Assembly (NCBI RefSeq): GCF_964340395.1
Contig: NC_135565.1
Location: forward strand, 6,270,142 to 6,334,141
Source of the DNA: Glandiceps talaboti
Taxonomy: Eukaryota; Hemichordata; Enteropneusta; Spengelidae
Length of the DNA stretch: 64,000 bases
Direction of reading: 5' to 3'
A program made the position numbers and the translations under genes. The notes below the pieces were generated by a model. That model did no database searches. It was not told where the DNA came from and saw only the letters and a list, made by a program, of their open reading frames with translations. Shown here piece after piece: positions 57,736 through 64,000 of the stretch (its first letter is position 1; each line of letters begins with the position of its first letter).

Positions 57736-60037
57736 ACTATTTTATAATTGTTTGACTATATCAATGGTGTATGATTTTCAATTGGTTAAAACGTTACTAT
57801 CTAAGTTGTGGTCTGTAAACAACATACAGTTACAATTTCCATGAATGTTGAATTGAAATTTAATTTGGCTGGGAACAATTATTTTTCAACAAGAATGTTG
57901 TTGTCTAGTGTGTTTATTCTAGAACCCTCCTCGTTTGTTGATCTGAGGTATAGCTAAGTATGTTTCAACGTTTGAGGTAAGGACCTACTAAATAATACGT
58001 CAGATAATAAAAACTTCTGATGTAGCTAAACTGTAATATAAATGATATCAGCTGTCCTTCTGTACACTCTATATCAACAAGTGACCAGCCACCTTTGGTC
58101 CAATGTGTTTAATATTTAACTGTGTTAAAGTTGACTAAATACCCAACTCCGTACTTCTTTCTCGTTCAGGGGATACGAACAATTTAGTGCTTCAAATCTA
58201 TTTTAACACAGGTTCTAACTTTTATTTGAAGTTGGTTTCGAGTTGAGCCCAACATTCAAGGACGAAGCTGGTATTCAAAACATGGGTACCATTCTTATGA
58301 CTTGAAAGATCAGACAGGTGGTTATATCGTAGTCATTGCTGTATCGTCAAGATAGACATATGAGATGACATGTGACATGTCTAATTGTGTATGAACAAAA
58401 CTGAATTGGTGAATATCTGCCCCAGCGATCTGACACGTACGGTTGATAACTCACTGGCGGTGGTGGATATGGAGCTGGATGAAGCGCTCTCAGTGATCGG
58501 AGAATGGGGACTTTATCAGACTATCATTTACTGGCTTATTACGATCCCAGGAACCTGGTTCTGTGTTTGGCCAATGATGTCTGTTGTCTTCCAAGCAGCC
58601 TTTCCAGAGACGTATTACTGTCAAGTGCCGACTGGTGCGTTAGTTAACGAAACTATACCAGTGTCAGAGCTTGACGATGATGTCTATGAATCGTGTGTTA
58701 TGTACACTAATCTCACGGTTGATAACTCGACTACAAGCTGCATGGATGGATAGTATTACGAGTCTGATGCTTTTCAAGAAACCATAATAACAGAGGTAAG
58801 GGAAAAGCTCGGATGACTGGTGTTGCTTAGCAACACGGAAGAATCAATCACAGTAAGACACTTCTCTCAAAGTTCAATAAAGTTTACGCAAGTCTTCAAC
58901 TATCTCTATAATTATTTTGGCAAACTTTGCTCAATTTAGTTCATTTATCGATTAATTTCGGCCTTCCTCGTTTTATTTCGGACACTGATTTCTTTTCGCA
59001 TGGAAAGGAAAGGTAATTAACATCAGTAAGACACTTCCCTGGAATTTTAGTCAATTTGCATGACTTTCAACTAAACTGTTTGATTAGGTAAACTTCGATC
59101 TACTTCGGTCACCATCGCTCTGCTTCGTCCACCTTCGTTTTATTCCGGAAAGTGTTATTTTTTACCGGTACCCATCCCGACCACAAATTGAATTAAGCTT
59201 ATTTGTATTGCTTTAAAGTTCATTTAGGGGGAGAAACCTCTTTTGTAAATCATGTAAATTTCTGCTCAGGAACAACTCGTTTTGAGCTGTCCTAGGGTAC
59301 TGACTAGGTTTTTCCTAGCGCGGGAGCCTGATCATGGGGCACACGTGTGTATGTCAGACGACTGCTGTAGCTGTAAGATTTTCTTGGTCAAATTGTCAGC
59401 AGCTTGAAAACACCAGAAAAAAATTACAAAATAAAACTAATAGTCCAGTTCTGTTTAGTATCTCACCAAATTTAATGCGCCTTAAAAATGATAGACTTGA
59501 AATCTTCTTGTTACTGTGTTCAAGAAAACACCAGACATTTTCTCAATTAAAATCAAAAATAAATCGGCGGTTATCACCACCTTACGATTCTTTAAATATA
59601 GGTCAAATCATATTTCAATTTTCGAATAAAAATGGCGTGTTAACTGTGGAAATAAAATATATTTTCAATTTCCTTTATAAAACATTTTAATGAACCTACA
59701 AATTTCTATAACTATTTTCACAAGAACCAGGGCAAAGCTTTCGTTATATAAGAACTATAGTGGTCTGAGGTTATGGCAAAGATTGGAGGAATTTGAATTA
59801 CTTTCATTTACAGGGATATTGTTTCCCGCTGAACACTTTAATACTTTTGGTAAGATACAACCCTTGTATCAGTTATTTTGAGAGGTTTCTTATCAGTAAG
59901 TTGTCTTACCAGAGGTGTACAATTATAACTGGCTTTGAAGGTGCTGAAATGTCGTCTCCTTATTACACTATCAAACTGACATACATTGATATGAAATAAC
60001 AGCGGGTGTCTTTGATGTTGGTTCATGCCATGTTCTC

Positions 60038-60124
60038 ATCAGTTTGCTTATGCCTGTGAAATCGTGCAGATAACATTGCCATTATCCATTTGACGAACTG
60101 TCACAGGCATAAACAAATTGATGA
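60038..60124. repeat. Small inverted repeat (hairpin) in SLC22 intron
   Basis: CATCAGTTTGCTTATGCCTGTGA at 60,038-60,060 and TCACAGGCATAAACAAATTGATGA at 60,101-60,124 are near-perfect inverses around a 40-base loop. It is either a tiny foldback element or the stem of one. Confidence 0.7.
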
Positions 60125-61976
60125 AAATTGCATGAATCTATATGAGACACTCGCTATTGTTTTTGTATCAATGTTAGAGTTTGATAGAGCGATGAGAAGA
60201 TTTTTCAGCGGCTTGAAAGATAGTTTTAATTGTCCACACTGGGAAAAAAATATCTGATCAGAGGCATCTCTTATCTTAGATTTTCAATTGCTGGGTCTTA
60301 TTTTGAAACCAGTTACTGCACATTATTGAGTATACCATGACTGCATCTTTTTTGTAGACAGGTGCTGCAAGGATTGTATACTAGTAATTGATACAGAAAT
60401 TGTATATCAAACGATCGTCATGTCTTGTTACTTTCAGTGGGATTTATTCTGTGATAAAGAAGCATTATCACAAATATCACAGTCAATCTTCATGGTAGGA
60501 GTTATGCTTGGTGCCTTCATTGCTGGCTCTCTGTCTGATCGTTTCGGACGGAAGAAAATTTACCTGTTTACCTTATGGTCGATGAGTATTCTGGGCATCC
60601 TCACAGCATTTACACAATATTTCATTACCTACACAATACTACGGTTTCTGACAGGTATTACGTTGCAGGTGAGTTGACACTTTTCATGCATGTTGATAGT
60701 CAAAGACTTTTCTGAGATCATTTCAAAGTCAACTTCAATTGACCCTAATGTAACATCCAATAGATCCAATCGTCCTAGCTCATTTGCTACAAATTCCTAC
60801 TTCTTAGAGAAAACGTTTACTGAGAGAGCAGGTACTAGTGGATTAAGTTCCACTGCTCCCAGCCATCCTGACGCACTAACAATTCACGTTTGCAACACTG
60901 TTGAATATTGAACTAATTCATTGGCTCTGGCCCCTGAGAGATAGTTTAGAAACTGTCAATAATGAAGCCAACCAATGGCTGACTTCTAGGTCAGTCAGAG
61001 TCTGCAGTGATCTGCCTAAACTTATATATGATGACATCTCTATTCAAACTCTAACCTATACTTGGAGACGACCTGTTAATGATAACTTTCATGCAAAGGA
61101 AATGTTGCAAAATTTGTAGGATTTCTGTCGTGCCAGACGATAAAATGTAGCAATTTTTTACAAGTATTGTCGAGCTACACAATACAATGTAGCAATATTT
61201 TAAAGATTGTGTTTAGCCAAAGTATAGCAATATTTATAGCATATATGTAGAACCAGACAATAAAGTGTATCGATGTTTGTAAGATTTGTAGTTTCTGACA
61301 CGGATTTCGTTATAATCGTACAGGGAGTTTTGCTTAGTAACTTCATTTTGGCGACAGAGATGTTCCCTCCAGGCGAACGTTTGTATGCAGGTTTTATGAA
61401 TCCAATCAGCTGGGGGTTCGGCATGATGTTATTGGCGCCAATGGCATACTTGGTCCCAAACTGGAGGAAGTTGCAATTACTTATACATGTTCCAGGGCTG
61501 TTGACTTTCTATTATTACTGGTGAGTATATGTCATCATATACACATTCCCTGGCTATAATTGATCTATCATTAGGCGTCTTTTCTCACATAATGTTTCAG
61601 CCCTTATACAAATTAACTTTCATGTCAGTCAGTGCAAACTATACCATTAGAGAGTGATAAGTTTTGATTATGGCATTAAGCTAAGTAACATACACTAACA
61701 ACTTATCAGTTTTACGCCATAAGTCGCCTTAGACCAGCTTCTACAGAATGTACAGCGATCTTACATGTATGTTCAAGTATATTGTTTGTATTTCTGTCAC
61801 CAGGGTGATTCCAGAGTCAATGAGATGGTTGATTTCTAAAGGCAAGATAGAGAAAGCTGAATCTATTCTATATAGAGCTGCAAAGGTTAACAAGAAACAA
61901 CTGCCTGAAGATGTTCTCTCTCCGAACGTTGGTGTTCGTACGTTGATCAGCTGTATAAGATTTTTTTGGGGGTGTC

Positions 61977-62155
61977 ATTAATTCATTAATTCATTCATTC
62001 ATTCATTCATTCATTCATTCATTCATTCATTCATTCATTCATTCATTCATTCATTCATTCATTCATTCATTCATTCATTCATCCATTCATTCATGCATTC
62101 ATTCATTCATTCATTCATTCATCCAACCATCAATCAATCCATCCATCCATCCATC
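61977..62155. repeat. (ATTC)n microsatellite where an SLC22 exon is expected
   Basis: About 130 bases of ATTC are followed by ATCC-type units. It fills most of the gap between the VIPESMRW block and the FGRR block. Confidence 0.97.
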
Positions 62156-62651
62156 CAAACTTCAACCCAACAAATTTGCTAGACTATATCTTTGGAGACA
62201 TTGTGTTTGGGACTATGTCGTTAAACACAGAAGACTTGTTTAATTTGTAATTGCCGATATCATTTCTGGTTTTTGATAAATGATATTAAATGTTTCACAT
62301 ATGCTATATCCAATTTATATAACATCAGATTTCCCATCTTTGAAATTTCAGATTTGGTCGCCGTATACCGACATCTTTATTTCTTGTGGTGGCAGGGTTA
62401 GCTTGTGGCAGCACCGTATTTATACCCGAGGAGACATGTGAGTAGTACACACGTTTAATTTACAATGAACAAAAATAAGTATTTATTTTGGAAGATAATG
62501 GGCAAAGAAAGTTTTCGTAATCGTATCTAATTCTCAGTACTTAAATTTTAACCAATTCCCACAACATACTGTTGATAAGCTGAGAGTTTTCGACTGTAAA
62601 CGTATTTATTTATATTTGGCTTTTAAATTTCAAATAAAGATCGTGAAATTA

Positions 62652-62652
<1 letters not shown>

Positions 62653-62687
<35 letters not shown>

Positions 62688-62780
62688 TTGTGTGTGTGTG
62701 TGTGTTTGTGTGTATGTATGTATGTATGTATGTATGTATGTATGTATGTATGTGTGTGTATGTGTGTGTGTGTGTGTGTG
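62653..62780. repeat. (GT)n and (ATGT)n microsatellite
   Basis: A GT tract, a TATG tract and a second GT tract follow one another in an SLC22 intron. Confidence 0.95.
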
Positions 62781-63241
62781 ATTTAGATTTTTTTAACAAA
62801 TCAAAAAGATCGTGAAATGGTAATTTACTGTCCATCGTTATATATGTTATTGCCATATTACCTCTAAGTCACGTGTTGTACAGACTATTCAAAAGACAGT
62901 GTAACCCCCCCCCCCCCTTCCTTCAAGAAATGAAAACGAAGGCATTTTTATTGTATAAGTGAGGTTGCGTGTTTCATAGCATGTTGTGTGAGAGGAACTC
63001 GGACTGATTACCTGTCCAATTCCCACCTATGGGGGGCTAACGAATAGGAGCCCCAAACGGTACATGGTGAGATTTGGACAGGGAACTTGTCCATGAACCA
63101 AGACATAAATGGGACAGTGACCAAACTCGTCAACTTATACAGCCTGTGAATTACTCATAAGGCTCATAATTACAGGGATGCAAATGACAATGAACGTCGA
63201 CATACATATGAATTTCTATCTCTGAGACACAATAGGGTGAA

Positions 63242-63246
63242 AGTGT

Positions 63247-63281
<35 letters not shown>

Positions 63282-63282
63282 C
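63242..63282. repeat. (GT)n microsatellite
   Basis: A GT tract of about 40 bases with one GAGT interruption. Confidence 0.93.
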
Positions 63283-63877
63283 ACATATATATCCAGACAT
63301 TTACTTGTCAATTTACATTCATAAATATTTATTAGATGATTTATTACTTATTTGTAACAGCGAATGGTACTGATTTGGTCTCATTACAACTAACAGTAAT
63401 CTTACTAGGTAAATTTGCTATTACTGGAGCCTTTGCCGCCTTCTGGACATGGGCTCCTGAATTATTTCCTACACTCATACGGTGAGTCATTTCTTTCTCT
63501 CACTTCGTTCCTGTGTATTTGAAGTCTACATTTACAGTAGATTGCGCCCTCTATTGGTGGAATATTACAATGATGATTGTAATGCAATGACTGAAATGGA
63601 TCGCATGCGCTTCCTTGGTACAATTGACAAGAAACAAACAGCAATATTTCGTTTTTTGATAAAAGTTTACTTCCAATAAAATATACTCAACAAAGATGCA
63701 CAGATATTGTACAAGTAACTGATGATTTAGAAGCCTGTTTTTAATTCTTGAATTGCCTTTCAGAAGTATGGGTTTCGGTTTAACAAGTTTCTTCGCTAGT
63801 CTGGGTGGCGTAGTTGCACCGTTCACCGTTTACATAGTAAGTATATTTATGATTTGTACAAATACAGACAGAAAGTC

Positions 63878-63928
<51 letters not shown>

Positions 63929-64000
63929 TGTACATACATACATACATACATACATACATACATACATACATACATACATACATACATACATACATACATA
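63878..64000. repeat. (CAGA)n(CATA)n microsatellite running off the window end
   Basis: About 50 bases of CAGA are followed by at least 70 bases of CATA up to the last base. Confidence 0.97.

Larger units (their letters stand above)
55455..58468. other. Intergenic between the sulfatase gene and the SLC22 locus
   Basis: No exon was recognised. Contents are a 170-bp MITE (56,260-56,431), a family A foldback element (57,130-57,475) and a GA microsatellite (57,647-57,732). The sulfatase polyadenylation signal was not fixed; GAATAAATG at about 56,000 is a candidate. Confidence 0.55.
58469..63836 (+). pseudogene. SLC22 organic-ion-transporter-like locus, broken, continuing past the window
   Basis: SLC22 proteins are twelve-helix plasma-membrane carriers of organic cations or anions. 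Exon-like blocks are 58469-58795, 60438-60668, 61324-61520, 61804 to about 61936, 62352-62437, 63361-63481 and 63764-63836. The start is taken at MELDEALSVIGEWGLYQ, matching the family N-terminus, rather than the upstream ATG 58391. Block 2 has WDLFCD and the signature GSLSDRFGRKK; block 4 has VIPESMRWLISKGK; block 5 starts with FGRR; block 6 ends WAPELFPTLIR. Two lesions stand out. TAG at 58751-58753 replaces the Trp expected after CMDG, although the frame then continues YYESDAFQETIITE to a good donor. The exon for the helices between block 4 and FGRR is absent: only 400 bases separate them and 170 are ATTC repeat. Nonsense allele and assembly error remain possible. Confidence 0.82.

Noticed and set aside
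59334-60026. Several 60-118-codon frames in the first SLC22 intron
   Set aside because: No domain, no splice signals in phase with the neighbouring exons, and AT-rich composition like the intron around them.

Overview
This is eukaryotic, metazoan nuclear DNA. Genes are split by GT-AG introns, intergenic space is AT-rich, microsatellites are everywhere, and there are several families of short foldback transposons plus remnants of LINE, BEL/Pao and Penelope-like elements. The gene set (Bax-like Bcl-2 protein, TNF ligand, SLC16, arylsulfatase B, SLC22) and this transposon mix fit an invertebrate such as a non-vertebrate deuterostome or a lophotrochozoan. The sequence alone does not let me name the species.

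Layout. 1-4,960: repeats and foldback elements. 4,961-9,500, minus strand: a Bax-like pro-apoptotic gene with BH3, BH1 and BH2 exons; its C-terminal exon was not found, and one intron carries a 54-bp minisatellite with higher-order structure. 10,632-10,842, minus: an orphan copy of the first coding exon of an SLC16 transporter, inside a roughly 1.8-kb segmental duplication. 13,600-14,580, minus: decayed Penelope-like and BEL/Pao fragments. 15,078-19,307, minus: a complete four-exon SLC16 (monocarboxylate-transporter-like) gene of 480 codons. 19,308-28,380: gene-poor, repeat-rich. 28,381-39,569, plus: a six-exon TNF-superfamily ligand of 335 codons. Its last intron uses a GC donor and holds a nearly full-length Tx1/L1-type LINE (33,064-39,029), inserted in a (TGA)n microsatellite. 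39,570-47,521: gene-poor, with large microsatellites and a GC-richer stretch that may be a promoter. 47,522-55,454, plus: a complete ten-exon arylsulfatase-B-like gene of 522 codons, with foldback elements in several introns. 58,469-63,836 and beyond the window edge, plus: an SLC22 organic-ion-transporter-like locus carrying an in-frame TAG where the family has Trp and lacking the exon for the middle membrane helices, so probably a pseudogene.

The genes do not form an operon or an obvious pathway. The Bax-like gene and the TNF ligand both belong to apoptosis and immune signalling; the two transporters and the sulfatase look like ordinary neighbours. The most unusual object is the LINE embedded in the TGA microsatellite. 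Its ORF2 has its conserved endonuclease N-terminus in a frame with no upstream ATG. All exon boundaries were read by eye from splice consensus, reading-frame continuity and family resemblance; nothing was aligned to a database.
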